Positions 1 through 11,487 of a stretch of DNA of 64,000 nucleotides are shown here, one piece after another. The notes under the pieces are model-generated. The model was given only the letters and a program-made list of their open reading frames with translations, was not told where the DNA came from and made no database searches. A program made the position numbers and the translations under genes. The stretch is taken from assembly GCA_024760905.1 (NCBI GenBank), contig CM045732.1:60169996-60233995 (forward strand), given 5' to 3'. Origin of the DNA: Plotosus lineatus (lineage: Eukaryota; Chordata; Actinopteri; Siluriformes; Plotosidae). How positions within the stretch are numbered: the stretch's first letter is position 1; each line of letters begins with the position of its first letter.

Positions 1-552
1 GGAGGTCATAGTGGGCTATAGGAGGACCAGGAAGACGGAGCACATTCTTCTTTGTATTCATTGGGAGGTGGTGGGGCGTGTGGACAGTATTGGGTTCCTG
101 AGCATCCACATTTCATCTGACCTGTCCTGGTAATGCTTCACACCTGGTGGAGAAGGCCCAACACCGGCTTTTTTTCCTCAGGAAGCTGAAATGTACTGGA
201 CTCTCCTCTCAGCTGCTCAAGAACTTCTACAGCACTACAACAGAGTTTTCTGTCTCTGCATTGGTGTCCTATGGCAGATGAGGTTTTGTCCCCCCCCCCC
301 CTAAATTTATTCCCTTCCACAATGGCTCAATGTATTTGTTGTATATCTGTGTTCAGATCTCATTCATAGGTACAGTGATTACATTTCTATTTGTATTTTA
401 TATTTTTAAAGTTTAATGTGCAGAATTACTTGTGTTTATATTCTGTTCTTGACAGGGTTAATTGCACCTCACTATCTTTTGCACTTTTTTAATGCTGAGG
501 GCTTCGTACAAAATTTTGTGTGAGCATAATGACAATAAAACTCTTTGATCTG
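1..552 (+). mobile_element. 3' end of an L2/CR1-type LINE
   Basis: Bases 138-290 translate on the + strand (with a frame break) to the end of a non-LTR reverse transcriptase ORF; the pattern AQHRLFFLRKLK followed by LLKNFYSTTTES is typical of L2/CR1/Rex1-type elements. The stretch ends in a tail resembling GACAATAAAACTCTTTGATCT, also usual for L2-like fish LINEs. The copy is cut by the window start and is decayed (poly-C run at 291-301). It lies in the angel1 intron upstream of the first visible exon. The clade assignment is from motif memory. Confidence 0.65.
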
Positions 553-662
553 GAATCTGAAGGATGAAAAAAAAACTTAAAATATGAAGTAGTCAGAAAC
601 TTCTGTTTGATTTTAATTTTGTTTCCTTTATTCAATTCTTGCTCTGTATGTTACATGTTCAG

Positions 663-3600
663 ATTGTTTGTCTTCAAGAAGTGCAAGAAAATCACTTCCA
701 AGAGCAGCTGTATCCAGCCATGATTGAAATGGGTAAGAGGTTTTTTATTTTTATTTATTTTTGAAATGGGTAAGAGGTTTTTTATTTTTATTTGTTTTTA
801 AAATGGTGTTACAGCCTGAAACTAAAATGGACTTTCATTAGATATCATGAGTTTACTCAAAATAATATTCACTACTAATATTCACTACGATATATTATAT
901 ACACACACACACACACAGTAGTACCTTGACTTACGAATTTAATCTGTTCCGGGGGCGAGCTCGTAAGCCAAAAAGTTTGTTAGATGAAACAATTATTCCT
1001 ATAAGAAATCACAGAAAACCAATTAATCTGTTCCAGCCCCCTCCCAAACTCCTATAACCTGCCACAAACTCGTATATTTGACCTAATATATTAAGGATAA
1101 ACATGGGTGGCAGTGGTGGTCTAGTGGTATAGGGCGCTGGATCGCTGATCCAAAGGTTGGGGGTTCGAGTCCCACTCTCCACAAGGTTGTCACTGTCCCC
1201 ACCAGTGCAGCTAACTGGGTTATCAAAGGCGGGCCATGTCTGTCACTGTCTATGGTGAGAGGCATGTAAAAGAACCATTGCTGACTTTCGTAAAGAGTAG
1301 CTGCAAAGCCGTCGGCGTGTTTCTGTCCCTTGCTAAAAGGGTTGTGACAGGAAGGGCATCCGACGTAAAAAAACCTCTGCCAAATCAAACGTGCGAATCA
1401 GATGATTCGCTGTGGCGACTCCCGAGTAAAAGGGAAAAAAGCCGAAAGGAAGACAAATATTAAGGATAAGCATGTAAAAACAATGAATATTTTATAATAT
1501 ATGTACATTAACAATAATAATAAAACAAGAATAAACAATAAGTCAAGTAAGCCTTCCTATCATCTAATGCGTTGAAGATGTCATGTGGGCCGGCAGGAGG
1601 TGGTGCGTAACGGAGGGTGAGGAGTTTTGTGTGTGCACGCTACGAATGATGGTGAGGAAAGGCTCATGGTGAGCTCCAAACAAGGCCGGTGTATCTTCCC
1701 AAGGGAGGTGTGGTGTGATTGGGGGGGGGAGGACACACGTATGACTCTGGGTAACATGCTTTTTTTGCCATACTGTACTAGAAATAAGTATAATTGCGCA
1801 TCTTTTACAATAGGTGGCAGTGGTGGTCTCACTGTGTTCCCTATGGTGGAGGCAAAAAACACCGAGCAAACGATATGAAGTGCAGTAAACACTATTTGTC
1901 GTGCGCAGGGTGCTGGTGGGGGGAATACCCCCCCCCCCTTCCTACTGAGGTTTTGCAGTCACATGACCCCAATACCTTCATGCGCCATCTTGGACGGCAA
2001 GCGTGATCCAGAACACACACGCACGATTCACTAAGCATGGCTTCAACAACAACCGATAATGACAGTGAAAGCAAAATATGTGAGCGTTGAAGGCAAAAGC
2101 AATGACACTATAATATTGTCAGACATTGTCAATCATCTGACGGGTGACCAGAGGGCGGGGTATCTGAGTAAAATAAAGCAGCTGGGGATTGCCAATCCAT
2201 ATCTAATGCCGCAGTCAATGTTTATTGTGTAACGTGTCGCATTATCTTTTATATAAACCAGTTCCAGAATGGCCCAGGAATGCGCTAAAGAACCACCAAA
2301 AATAAACATGATGAAATCAAAGTTCTCTTGACACAGCCTGGGTTTGTCGGATCAGGTTCGTGATCTGGTTAAAAGTGGCTTTGCTAGAGAAGCATTACTG
2401 TCTGCTTGGTGTACGCTCATGACATCATTTCAGTTTTAGGATTTACCTAAGGAGTTATTTGGTGTGTTGTGTTTTGGAAACCAAGTCTTCTCACATGATG
2501 ATTATTATTACCAAGTCTAGCTCTCTTTCCTCCCCAGGATATGACTGTGTGTACAAACGACGCACAGGCACCAAAACCGATGGCTGTGTGGTGTGTTACA
2601 ACATTAAGCGCTTTACACCACTTTCTGTGCACCTGCTTGAGTTCCAACGTCACGACGCAGAACTGTTGGACCGGGATAATGTAGGCATTGTGCTGCTCCT
2701 GCAGCCAATTGCAGCACATGGTGAAGCCATTACACTCCGACCCATCTGTGTGGCCAACACACACCTGCTGTACAACCCCAGGAGGGGTGATGTGAAACTG
2801 GCCCAGCTGGCCATCATGCTGGCAGAGATTGACCGAATGGTCAAGCTGTATAAGGTCAAAGGGCTTGATTGTGAGATCATTCTGTGTGGGGACTTCAACT
2901 CCTTGCCCAACACACCTCTGTATCAGCTGATTGTCACAGGCCAACTCTACTACCACGGACTACCAAACTGGATGGTGCGTCTCGGTCCTTAAGGTTTATC
3001 CTATTATTATTATTATTATTATGAGTATTTAAATTTTTTTGCTCCTTTCCCCACCTTTTATATCACAATAATCCACATGCTTCATAGTTTCAGAATGCGT
3101 GCTCTTAATTTCAGATCACATCATTTTTATCACCCAATAAACAATCCTCTTTCCAAGTCATGTAGGTCTTTTTTACTTTGCTATTTGAACCCAAAATCAA
3201 AACCAGTTATGCTATAGGATGTGGTACTGTTTTAATTATATAAAGCAGATGCTGGAGCCCATCTCAACCATTGTCTACCCTGCATTGGACCACGGTTGAG
3301 ATGCTGGAGCCCATCTCAACCGTGGTCCAATGCAGGGTAGACAATGAACTGCTTACTGGTTCATTTTATTGTGCGTGTGTGTGTGTCACCCTGACACCTG
3401 GGGCAATTCAGGACAGCCAGTAAGCCTAATGTGTAAACGGGAGTACTTGTAGAAAACCCGCACAAGCACAGGGGACACAACAACATTCAGACTCCACACA
3501 GAAATGGCCATGTTGAGCCCAGAACCTTTTAGTTCTCAGGCAGATGTGCTAACCTTTATCGTACACTGCCAGGGAACGAGTTCCAGGTAATTTCAGCTCG

Positions 3601-6600
3601 TTTACCCCTTTTATTTATTAAAATCTGTACCATTAACAGCATACCAACTTTTTCACGTGCTATAGATTGCTCTCCACCAAGACCAGAATAAATGCATACA
3701 TGGAAGAGGAACTGTTGTCATGATTAAGGATGAAGTTGGTTTCGAATGACGTGTCTTGTTTGCATGTTTAATTTCAGGTGTCTGGTCAGGAGGACTTGTC
3801 CTACAAAACCCATCACCGGCGGCTGTACGCACCTTTGTGGCCCAGCAGCTTGGGGATCAACGATAACTGTCAGTACTACAGTGTTAGTGAGCCTCAAAGC
3901 CAACAATCAGGTCAGCAGATGTTTCCTAAATCTCTCGCTATGAGTGTAGGTTTAGTATTAAAGGGAAGTACATTTTTAAAGATGATGAGTGTGCATATCC
4001 AGCTGGTGGTGTTTCGCTCCATATCAAGGCATATATGTTTTTGAATGTGTGACTGCAGCTATATTTATTCTTTCAGCAGGGAGACTGCAGTACAATCATG
4101 ACTTCCTGAGGCAGCTGCATTATTGCCCGGCAGCTTGTATACGACCCCCTGACCTGGAACTCATACCAGGTGTCACCGACAACACTCCAAGTAACTATCT
4201 CCCCTATTTTTAATAATTTTGAGTCCAAGTGCCAACTGTGGAAAATGAGTATACGGTGATCCCTCGTTACTTTGTGCTTGTTTCTGTTTTTTCAGTGCAT
4301 CATGGGTTTTTCAAAAATAGTCATCAAAAAATAGGGGAAAAGTTCAGGAAAATGCCACAAAACAAGGCCAATAATTATACAAAAACAACCCCCCAAAAAA
4401 ACAAAAAATAACCCCAACCCCCCCCAACAAAACGACTTACCTTTTTATGTGAGGTGTGCATCTGTGTATTTTTATTTTATTTACATCTTGAGCATTATTT
4501 TTGAATATTTAATTGTTTTTGTAAGCATATCATGTTAGCGTATATGTCGGTCAGGGGGGTGGATCCTACTTCACGGAAATCGGCGGTCGCTGGAGGTCCT
4601 CGGTCGCCATTAACTGTGGAAAGTGAGGGATCCCTGTAGTGACACTGTGACTGTCTCTTCATGACAGTTGAGTTATGAGCCTCTGCTATGGGAGCATCTC
4701 TATGCATTATTAAAATGAGCTACTCATGGGATTGTTTTCTTGATTCAACATGAGAATATAAGGCAGTATATAAATGCGAATCACTGGAAGGTTGGCTAGC
4801 AACAAAATCCTAGCAAATGGAGAGAAAAAAGAAGAAAAGAAAACAAAACAAAGTATCACCACAGAAATCCTATGCGGACATGCGATCCCATTTGAAAACC
4901 ATGGGCGTCTATATAAAGTTGTTTCCATTTTGCTGCTTTGACAGCCTCCACTTCTCAGAGAAGGCGCTCTGAGTTTAAAGGATTCGTTTGGAGCGCATTG
5001 TGCTAAACAACCAACACGTGATCAGACAATTATTTTTGTAAAGGTAAAATGTCTCACTGTGCTTGTGAACAGGCGACGACTGTGGCGAATGGACGTTCAC
5101 CATGCACTCGCTCGCATCCAATCACTGGTTAATGAGAACCGCTTAATCCTATTAGGGCCAGGAGGTACACCCTGAACCGCCCGGTTACACCGTGAACAGT
5201 TCACCAGACACCATACCATTTAACCACACACTTGCGATCAGTGAGACGAATAAATAAACAGCCGACGTAAACAACCTCCATTTTGGAGGAAAAACGAAAC
5301 CATGCAACACGCAAAATGTTGGGTTCACTTGGGTAGCTGTACGTGCGCTCTCTCTCTCGCTTGCCATTTGGAACAGTTGAAGATGAATGCTATATGGCCA
5401 CGCCCCTTAACTGTACATGATGGCACATGTGATATAATCTGTTTGCTTTTGTTGTGCTATGCAGTTTTTTTTTTTTTTAATTAATATAAGGTTTAATCTG
5501 TACTCTGTTCCAGCTCCTGAAGAACCATGGGCAGTTCCTCCAAGGTGAACTTTAATATAAATATAAAATTGCTGCTTCAGAATCGTGTTCTTTTATTGAA
5601 AGTAAATTGTAGAAAAATAATTTCTTGAACAGAATTTTTGTTTTTGATTGACAGGCATTTCAGAAACATCATACGTCATGCTTTTAATCTGACCTCGGCA
5701 TACAGCCAAAACATGTCCGGCACCGAATGCTGTGCAGTCACCACGCTGCACTCGTACTCTGCTGCTATGGTCGATTACATCTTCTTCTCTACAAGAACAG
5801 GACATGCTCAGGACCGTGACGGTAGGCCGCAGGAGACTTTCTTTATTGTCTCGGTAGCATCGCGGTGGAGTTGATGGTATACATGGTGTGAGCAGATGTT
5901 CTGTTGAGTCATTAGCGTAGAAGTTCCGTTAGACTGCGCAGTGCTATATTTCGTTGTCGTGTTACATTAGCTGTCGGTTTCTAATTTATCACGGTGAGCT
6001 TCATAGCTTTTTAAGTGTATTAATAGATAAGTGAAACTGAATTGATTCTCTCCTGATTATGTTTCTGAAAGTGTTTGTGTCCACTTTGAGCTGACTGCAT
6101 GTCCCAAATACTGAAAAAGGTCATAATTTGCTCGCCCATGCTAATGAATACTTTCTTAAAGTTAACCCATCATCAGATCACCAAGAGTTTGGATCCTTTT
6201 GCTGCCACAGCCATATAAGGTCGTGCTCTGTGGGTGGGGCTGGTGATTATAGTGCCCTCCTCTGCCAATCACAGAAAGGAATGAATCTGTGTTTTACAAA
6301 ATTAAACGAACAAGTTTCTGCCAAACGTTCAGGCTACTGATTCATATAGCCCGGTGTGTGTGTGTGTGTGTGAATTATGCTCGGTGAGGTGGCATCGTAC
6401 ACCCAAGAAGGTTGTTTGATCGCTGTGCTCAGCGAGGGCGTTTCGGTGTCCAGTATACATGTTCTGTGTGTTTGTGTTCCTTTCAACCAAGTCCAAACAC
6501 ATACACATTGTTTATTGGCTATTCCAAATTGCCTGTGTGTGTGCTGGACCTGTAATGGCTTAGTGAGCTGTACCTCACCCAGAGTCGGCCAAACTAGGCT

Positions 6601-6833
6601 CAAACCTCCCAGTGACCCAACTAGGATCAAGCGGTACGGCAAAAAAGTGAATGATTGCATGGATTAAATAATTAATTCTTTCATAACTCCTTTTAGACAA
6701 AGCGACTGGTCTGAAGTTGCTCGGCCGTCTCGCTCTGCTGTCTGAAGCTGATCTTTGGTCAATGAGAGGACTCCCAAATGAAATATTCCCATCTGACCAC
6801 CTCAGTCTACTGGCCAAGTTCCAACTCGGGTGA
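663..6833 (+). CDS. angel1: Angel homolog 1, 3' part (EEP-family nuclease/2',3'-cyclic phosphatase)
   Basis: Seven spliced exons: 663-732, 2538-2974, 3778-3910, 4080-4190 (or from 4077), 5514-5544, 5655-5821 and 6697-6833, the last ending in TGA. Junction phases agree throughout and give 361 residues; earlier exons lie before base 1. The product is an exonuclease-endonuclease-phosphatase fold protein of the CCR4/Nocturnin/Angel family. Visible catalytic landmarks are the metal-binding Glu in CLQEVQE, ANTHLLYNPRRGD, the Asp and Asn of CGDFNS, VDYIFFS and the terminal Asp-His of PSDHLSLLAKF. It resembles ANGEL1 more than ANGEL2: VSGQEDLSYK, LWPSSLGINDNCQY and the short loop before exon 6 follow the ANGEL1 pattern as I recall it. 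Family knowledge: ANGEL1 binds eIF4E through an N-terminal motif (outside this window), and Angel proteins have been linked to RNA 2',3'-cyclic phosphate removal. It faces vash1 tail to tail. Alternatives: ANGEL2 is unlikely. Confidence 0.93.
724..797 (+). repeat. 37-bp tandem duplication across an angel1 splice donor
   Basis: The segment beginning TTGAAATGGGTAAGAGG at 724 is repeated with a period of 37 bases from 761. It contains the exon end and GTAAG donor of the first visible angel1 exon, so two equal donor cores stand at 733 and 770. The second copy drifts after about 35 bases. Confidence 0.9.
918..1893 (+). mobile_element. DNA-transposon fragment, split by a SINE
   Basis: The left end reads CAGTAGTACCTTGACTTACG, a Tigger-like terminus. 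The same sequence recurs at 45249-45879, with shared blocks such as AAAAAGTTTGTTAGATGAAA and the shared limit AGTGCAGTAAACACTAT. This copy is interrupted by a SINE at 1106-1456; the other copy lacks it. No inverted right terminus was found, so both copies are probably 3'-truncated or internally deleted. The (AC)n tract at 898-917 lies just outside. Confidence 0.7.
1106..1456 (+). mobile_element. tRNA-derived SINE, family 1, full length with target duplication
   Basis: The head carries RNA polymerase III-type boxes: TGGTCTAGTGG (A-box-like) and GGTTCGAGTCC (B box). The body contains a block close to GTAAAAGAACCATTGCTGAC, and the tail contains GATGATTCGCTGTGGCGAC and AGCCGAAAGGAAGAC. It is flanked by an 18-bp duplication, ATATTAAGGATAARCATG, at 1088-1105 and 1457-1474 with one mismatch, as expected from LINE-driven insertion. 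Other copies are at 24970-25318, 30148-30480 and 42178-42537 (- strand) and, partial, at 15753, 49510 and 52240 (+ strand). Confidence 0.9.
1894..2440. other. Unassigned repeat-like stretch in angel1 intron
   Basis: No angel1 exon is visible. Around 2036-2090 a short frame starts MASTTTDNDSESK, and around 2180-2225 another reads KQLGIANPYLMPQS. Together they look like remains of a DNA-transposon protein with frameshifts. I could not name the family. The final 90 bases before exon 2538-2974 are ordinary intron. Confidence 0.3.
3269..3346. repeat. Perfect 34-bp inverted repeat (foldback), 10-base loop
   Basis: Bases 3269-3302 and 3313-3346 are exact reverse complements, separated by GCTGGAGCCC. 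A direct repeat of GATGCTGGAGCCCATCTCAA begins at 3248 and again at 3300, so the palindrome is embedded in a direct duplication. It lies in the angel1 intron between exons 2538-2974 and 3778-3910, and its unit resembles the tail of family-1 SINEs. Confidence 0.92.
3380..3580 (-). repeat. Dispersed fish repeat fragment
   Basis: The stretch holds GACTCCACACAGAAATGGCC, CCCGCACAAGCACAGG and AGGCAGATGTGCTAACC, a pattern found in many fish interspersed repeats. A related opposite-strand version is at about 14000-14190 (CCTCACATAGTCCAAAGAGA, TTAGGTTAATTGGTCATTTTA). No coding signal is seen. Confidence 0.5.
4254..4636. mobile_element. MITE-like DNA transposon with TA target site
   Basis: The element begins CGGTGATCCCTCGTTACTTT and ends AAGTGAGGGATCCCTG, which are inverted copies, with TA on each side (4252-4253 and 4637-4638). 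It has no ORF. A partial relative of its right half is at about 59283-59395, where a (GT)n tract has expanded inside. Termini of this kind belong to pogo/Tigger-type non-autonomous elements. It lies in an angel1 intron. Confidence 0.7.
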
Positions 6834-7386
6834 ATGTTCAGGGCTCCAGGGAGCGGAGCAGACGTGACCCCCCCCCCCCCCCCCCCAAGTTCACACGAGG
6901 AGTGTTTGCAGAGCACTTTTTTGTTCCAAGTTTTCAAATGCTGTTGTATGATGTTTTGAGTCCTGAATCGAGAGATGGTTTCCATTCTCATTGTTCCAGC
7001 GACTAAAAGTCAAAGGCAGGTAGAAAAACACATTTCTTTCCATCAAAGATTAAGAGTCCAGTTCAACATTTTAAACAGGTTTTTCCTTTTGAATGATGAG
7101 GTTTCTCAATGTTTTTAGTAATGCGATGTCTGATTGTATGAGGTGTGTCCCTCCCCCCTTTTTGTTTTTCTTTTTTTCTCTCTGTGAATGATGTTTTTAA
7201 GATGGCATTATGCTAATACGTACACTACAATACCTGAAACAATCAGCAGTGAAGAATTGAACTGGACAGTTTTGAAGCCAAAACAAGTTTTTTTAACGTA
7301 CTGAAATGTACCTCATTTTGTGTTCCAATTTATTTTGGACACCGTCTGCTTTTTTGAGCAGCTTTGTATTCTTTCAATGGAAGAAA

Positions 7387-7407
7387 AATAAACATTGTGC
7401 CAATAAA
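7387..7407 (+). terminator. angel1: angel1 polyadenylation signals
   Basis: Two AATAAA hexamers, at 7387-7392 and 7402-7407, follow the angel1 stop codon by about 550 bases. The intervening 3' UTR has a 19-base poly-C run near 6868 and T-rich stretches. No further signal close to the stop seems better. Confidence 0.7.
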
Positions 7408-8337
7408 TAGGATTGTGTACCACTGTTATTATTCAAATTATTTTGAGTGTGTGCCATAACAGATTTCATTCCAGAAATAATCTGTGAAAAGGTGCAGTTA
7501 TGTAGCTATAGTCAGATTTTTTTTTTTTTTTTTGAAAGAACACTTTGTATCTGAGCTTCAGCTGAAGTAAACGACTTTGATAAAGCATGCGTCCTTTTTA
7601 AAGATGAGAGCTGGGTGGTTCCCCCCCAGGTCAGTGTGTAACGCATTCATATGACTTATCTTAATCAGTGCTCCACAGCTGCTGGCTGGAAGACATTGAG
7701 TTTCCCAGCTTTCTCCACTATAGAGCAGGATCAGACTGAGGGGTTACACAGCACGACTTCATTATTCCTGCACCCAAGGGGAGGCATGACTGCTATTCAC
7801 ATCTCATTATGAGATAAGCACTTCACAGCCTCCTGTTCTCTCTGTTCCCTTCCCAAGTACATGTTCCAAATCCATGAACTTCAACCACACAGGAGAGATC
7901 CGAAAGGCCAGCTTGCACAACACGAGGCTCTGGCTGAAATAATTTAATCCTTGTTGATTAAATCTTTACTAAACCTTGCTCAAGAAATTAGCCGTGTAGA
8001 TTTTTTTTTTTTTTTTTTTTTACACAAGATTGACAAGAACAAGAGTTTGAAAGTCAAAGGAAAATAAAGCCTCCATAGGTTTGGTACATCACTATTCACT
8101 TCCAGTTGCTTGTAATCTTAACGTGTGTAAGCTTTTTTTTTTTTTTTTTCATGAAAAAGATCAAACTGTTTAAAAGTAGACTTAAGAAGGTTTTGTTTTT
8201 CTTTTCTTCTTCAGGCATGTCAAACTGGGCAGAAACCTCTTAATTGACCTCACTGGTCTGGGGGGGGGGGTACTATATAATATATATAATATATAAACGG
8301 ATATTAAAGTGTGTGTGTGTGTGTATATATAAATACA
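7408..8337. other. Intergenic stretch between convergent angel1 and vash1
   Basis: No gene is visible. It holds long T runs (about 7508-7533, 7999-8021, 8132-8149), a G run near 8262 and an AT/GT microsatellite at 8275-8330. Remaining sequence is unique-looking. Confidence 0.5.
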
Positions 8338-8978
8338 CAGTGGTACCTCACCATATGAAATTAATCCATTCCTGAATTTTTTTTTTTCCTTCCCCCGCAA
8401 GTTGAGTAGCATTTTACATGTAAAAGGCCTGATTTGTTCCAAGGTCCCCAATACTACCCTATAAAATCCTTAAAAAGATATACTTTTATAATTTTTTTAA
8501 AGACCTCCTGCTTCAATATTGTACCGATGGTAGACGGGTTTCGGCCATATTCCTTTGTGATATCACTCACCGCATGCCACGAGCCCGCGTCTTCTTTTCA
8601 CTGGGAATCGTGCGCGCATATGTGTTGACCATGTCTTCTAAGCAGAGTTATAATCTTACAAATGTTTATGCAAAGTTAAAAGCCTGAGCCAAAAAATAAA
8701 GTTGCAATGAGCACACTCGAAAAACTCACGAAACAACAGTAACTCTGTCCTTTATGCGTGTTAGAACTCCGTGACGACACAATGGGTTGAAGGCACACGA
8801 AAAGCATCATGGGTATTATTGCAGCTCCATAATAGCCAATGGGAGAGCAACTTGCACATTGTTTGAATTTTTGAGATGGCGCGTTTTGTAACGTGAATTT
8901 TTGTATCCAGAGATGGAAATTTTAGGTAAATGCGTTTCGGAACGGATTTTTCGTTTGTTGGGTCTCTCGTAAGGTGAG
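8338..8978 (-). mobile_element. Tigger-like non-autonomous element, degraded right end
   Basis: It starts CAGTGGTACCTCACC and its far end CTCGTAAGGTGAG is the inverted partner before running into a GT microsatellite. Internal blocks (ACATGTAAAAGGCCTGATTTG, the genomic form of CGCATGCCACGAGCC) are the reverse complement of the element at 11727-12421, so this copy is inverted relative to it. Confidence 0.65.
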
Positions 8979-9031
8979 TGTGTGTGTGTGTATATAATAC
9001 ACACTGTGTGTTATAACACTGTGTGTGTGTG

Positions 9032-9079
<48 letters not shown>

Positions 9080-9125
9080 TTATTTATATATATAATATTT
9101 ATAAATATATATTATATATATGTCT
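8979..9125. repeat. Compound GT/AT microsatellite
   Basis: GT repeats at 8978-8992 and 9018-9033 pass into a long imperfect AT tract to 9120, with TATTTATATA interruptions able to form hairpins. Confidence 0.9.
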
Positions 9126-10148
9126 GTCTGTGTTAGACATTTTCAGCACCTTGTGCTTTCATGATTGATTTCATGTTGGGTATTATGTGAAATAATCAGT
9201 GTTTTAGTTCATGCTGTCTTCCCAAATGTCTTCTAACATCAATTCCAACAGTCCAGTGTTGACTATACCTTAATTTTAGGGAAGTTTACAAAATAAGATA
9301 ACATAACATGTATTCTTAATGGCGATATATATATATATATGCATGCCATTAAAAATACACCCCACGTGAAAATACCACATTTTCTAGTTTGAGCAATGTG
9401 GTTAGTATAGTTGCCAAATTAAAAAATTTCATTACTGGAAAACAGGGCATTGCAATCATTGTGGATCTCAATGTTTTCTTTGTTCTTAAGAATTGCAAGA
9501 CGGCTTACATTGTGGGAAAGACATGGGGGGGGGGTGGTGGACAGCACTGTCTTTTCTTTCTAACGCCCAGCACTAGGCAACTTTTTCCCACAACATTAGT
9601 ACTTTCCTGGGGGGCTTAGTCTGCGACTCTGATCATCGGTCCATGCTTGAACAGCTCAAAAAGTGCTAAGAGACCGAACACACGTGTGTACGTTCTTAGC
9701 TTTGATGAGCAGAAGGTTTGTTACATTTTCTAAAGCTATATACAGTTTACAAGCACAGGCAAATATTATGGAATCAAAACCCTTGGATTATGTTCACTGA
9801 GGATTATAAACTTTATAGCAATTAAACAAATTACAGGAGAATTTTTTGATAAACAATTCATGTACTTGCTATGAAAAAACAGTGCATGATCATCCTCCAA
9901 ACGTGAGGAGTCGAGAGGTATAAATATAGCCTCTTAAGGATATTAGTGCCAAATAACCTTAATAGGTGATGTGTATTTTAGTCATGACCCCACCCGTTCT
10001 GAGCTACAGTTGAATTTGTAAAATGTTAATAAAAAAAAAAAAATTAAAGTCAGAATCTAAACATCCTGCAGTACATGATGCATTTTAGGTGTTTAAAATG
10101 CAATGTCTGGCCCCCAAAAAAACAAACAGTTCACATTTTTCACAAACT
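9126..10148. other. Intergenic stretch, no gene seen
   Basis: AT-rich sequence with a short AT tract at 9326-9342, a G run at 9525-9532 and an A run at 10030-10042. No spliced homology or long conserved frame was recognised. Confidence 0.5.
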
Positions 10149-10296
10149 GATGTTCCATATTTTATGAGAAGACATGAAGGTCGTTGAAGTCAGAAAAGAA
10201 GATGCAGAGGACAGGGTGAGATGGAGGCGGATGATTTGCTGTGGCGACCCCTGAAGGGAGCAGCCGAAAGTAAAAGAAAAAAGATGTTCCATATTT
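10149..10296 (+). mobile_element. 5'-truncated RTE LINE tail with 14-bp target duplication
   Basis: The 120-base insert 10163-10282 encodes the last residues of an RTE-type ORF (KTWRSLKSEKKMQRTG-like frame, then GGDDLLWRP) and the tail GCTGTGGCGACCCCTGAAGG. It is bounded by GATGTTCCATATTT at 10149-10162 and 10283-10296. It is the same family as the larger copy at 40003-40992. Confidence 0.88.
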
Positions 10297-10511
10297 ACTC
10301 TAATAAAAATAAACCTATAATAAGCATAACTACATCTGTAAATGGTTAGAATGTCAACGTTTAATATAAAAAAACAAAACTTTTGCATTTAGTGCTTAAA
10401 ATAACACTTATAAAAGTAACAAAAACTCAGTCGTAGGTGGCTGATTAAATAGTGAAGTTGGGGAAGGCTAACGTTTGGCCACACTGATGATTTTCAGTCC
10501 ACTTCCCAAAC

Positions 10512-10517
10512 TTTATT
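10512..10517 (-). terminator. vash1: Probable vash1 polyadenylation signal
   Basis: AATAAA on the - strand, about 970 bases beyond the vash1 stop codon. It would give a 3' UTR from 11487 to roughly 10490. The UTR has no strong repeat, which supports this, but other sites are possible. Confidence 0.45.
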
Positions 10518-11487
10518 GTCCGTGGTTAAATAGTTCCGTGATTGAAAACGGCGTACTGAAAGTCTGACTTTCATTCCCACTGATGCTCATGGTACAGTAC
10601 AACTGGTGATGCTACCAAGCAGAGCGACGTTCAGTGGATTGCGACAATTAAAAAGTGTTACACAGCACAGCGTTGCTTTTGTATTACAAAACACAGTTAA
10701 ACAGGACATTAACAAAAAAATACAGAAAACAGGAACATTTTATATTTGTGAAGATCATGAAGCAGTGAAATCAACTCTTCCAAAAACACTCAGGTTTTCC
10801 TTGTGCCATCCACACTGTAGCATTTTCAGATTTGTCTTCACTAGCAAGCATTCAGAAAGCAGTACTGGTGTGGACTTGGTGTTGGAATATTATTTAAACC
10901 ATCTGTATAGACACTATACACTAGATTTGCTTCTACATACAATTTGATAGGTGTTGGTTTTGAGTGGCGTTGTAGTTGTACGCACCAGCTGCCTTCCTTC
11001 AGATGATCCAAAAGACACATCGAGGGTCAAACAATTCAAACTCTACGTGCTATGCTAACGGAAGGGTCGCTTGACTGTAAGGAGGAAAAAGGCACCTATC
11101 AAGTGAATTAAAAACTCGGGAGAAATGTAAAAACAAAACCAAAGTTAAACAGACACATACCTGTATTTACACCGTTAGGAAGTAGCTGGGTGGAGTGAAT
11201 TTACAACCCGGGTGGTGAGTCTCTAGAAAAGTAGTTGCTTGAAGTGTGGCTGCGCAGCGGATTTGTTAAAAGTGACATGGCATCACATTTGCAAAATTGT
11301 ACATTACCACCAAGTATTAATGACACTTCATCCATGGTGTATCGTCCCTTGGCGTTTAAAAAAAACAAAAACATTTTTTGCCCTTTCAAATGTCTTCACG
11401 CTTGTTTTGTCCTGTGGCAGTTCGTCTACACGGAGCGCTTTGGCTGCCAGACAGTTTACTGTCAATTGTACAGTTCAAACACCTCAC

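Noticed and set aside
1132..1180. Possible tRNA gene
   Set aside because: A/B boxes are present but the body cannot be a full cloverleaf and the same head occurs in several SINE copies.
2447..2956. 169-codon - strand frame
   Set aside because: Shadow of angel1 exon 2 on the opposite strand.
663..6833. ANGEL2 instead of ANGEL1
   Set aside because: VSGQEDLSYK, LWPSSLGIN and the adjacent vash1 gene fit ANGEL1 better than ANGEL2.
6868..6886. Poly-C run in angel1 3' UTR as a regulatory element
   Set aside because: Several homopolymer C/G runs occur across the window (291, 1930, 15844, 48580, 62520); likely slippage tracts and of uncertain length in the assembly.
6334..6991. - strand frames of 108 and 138 codons near the angel1 end
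   Set aside because: Antisense to angel1 exon 7 and its intron; no homology recognised.
10606..10947. 113-codon + strand frame
   Set aside because: It is antisense to the vash1 3' UTR, lacks any family motif and has no splice or promoter support.
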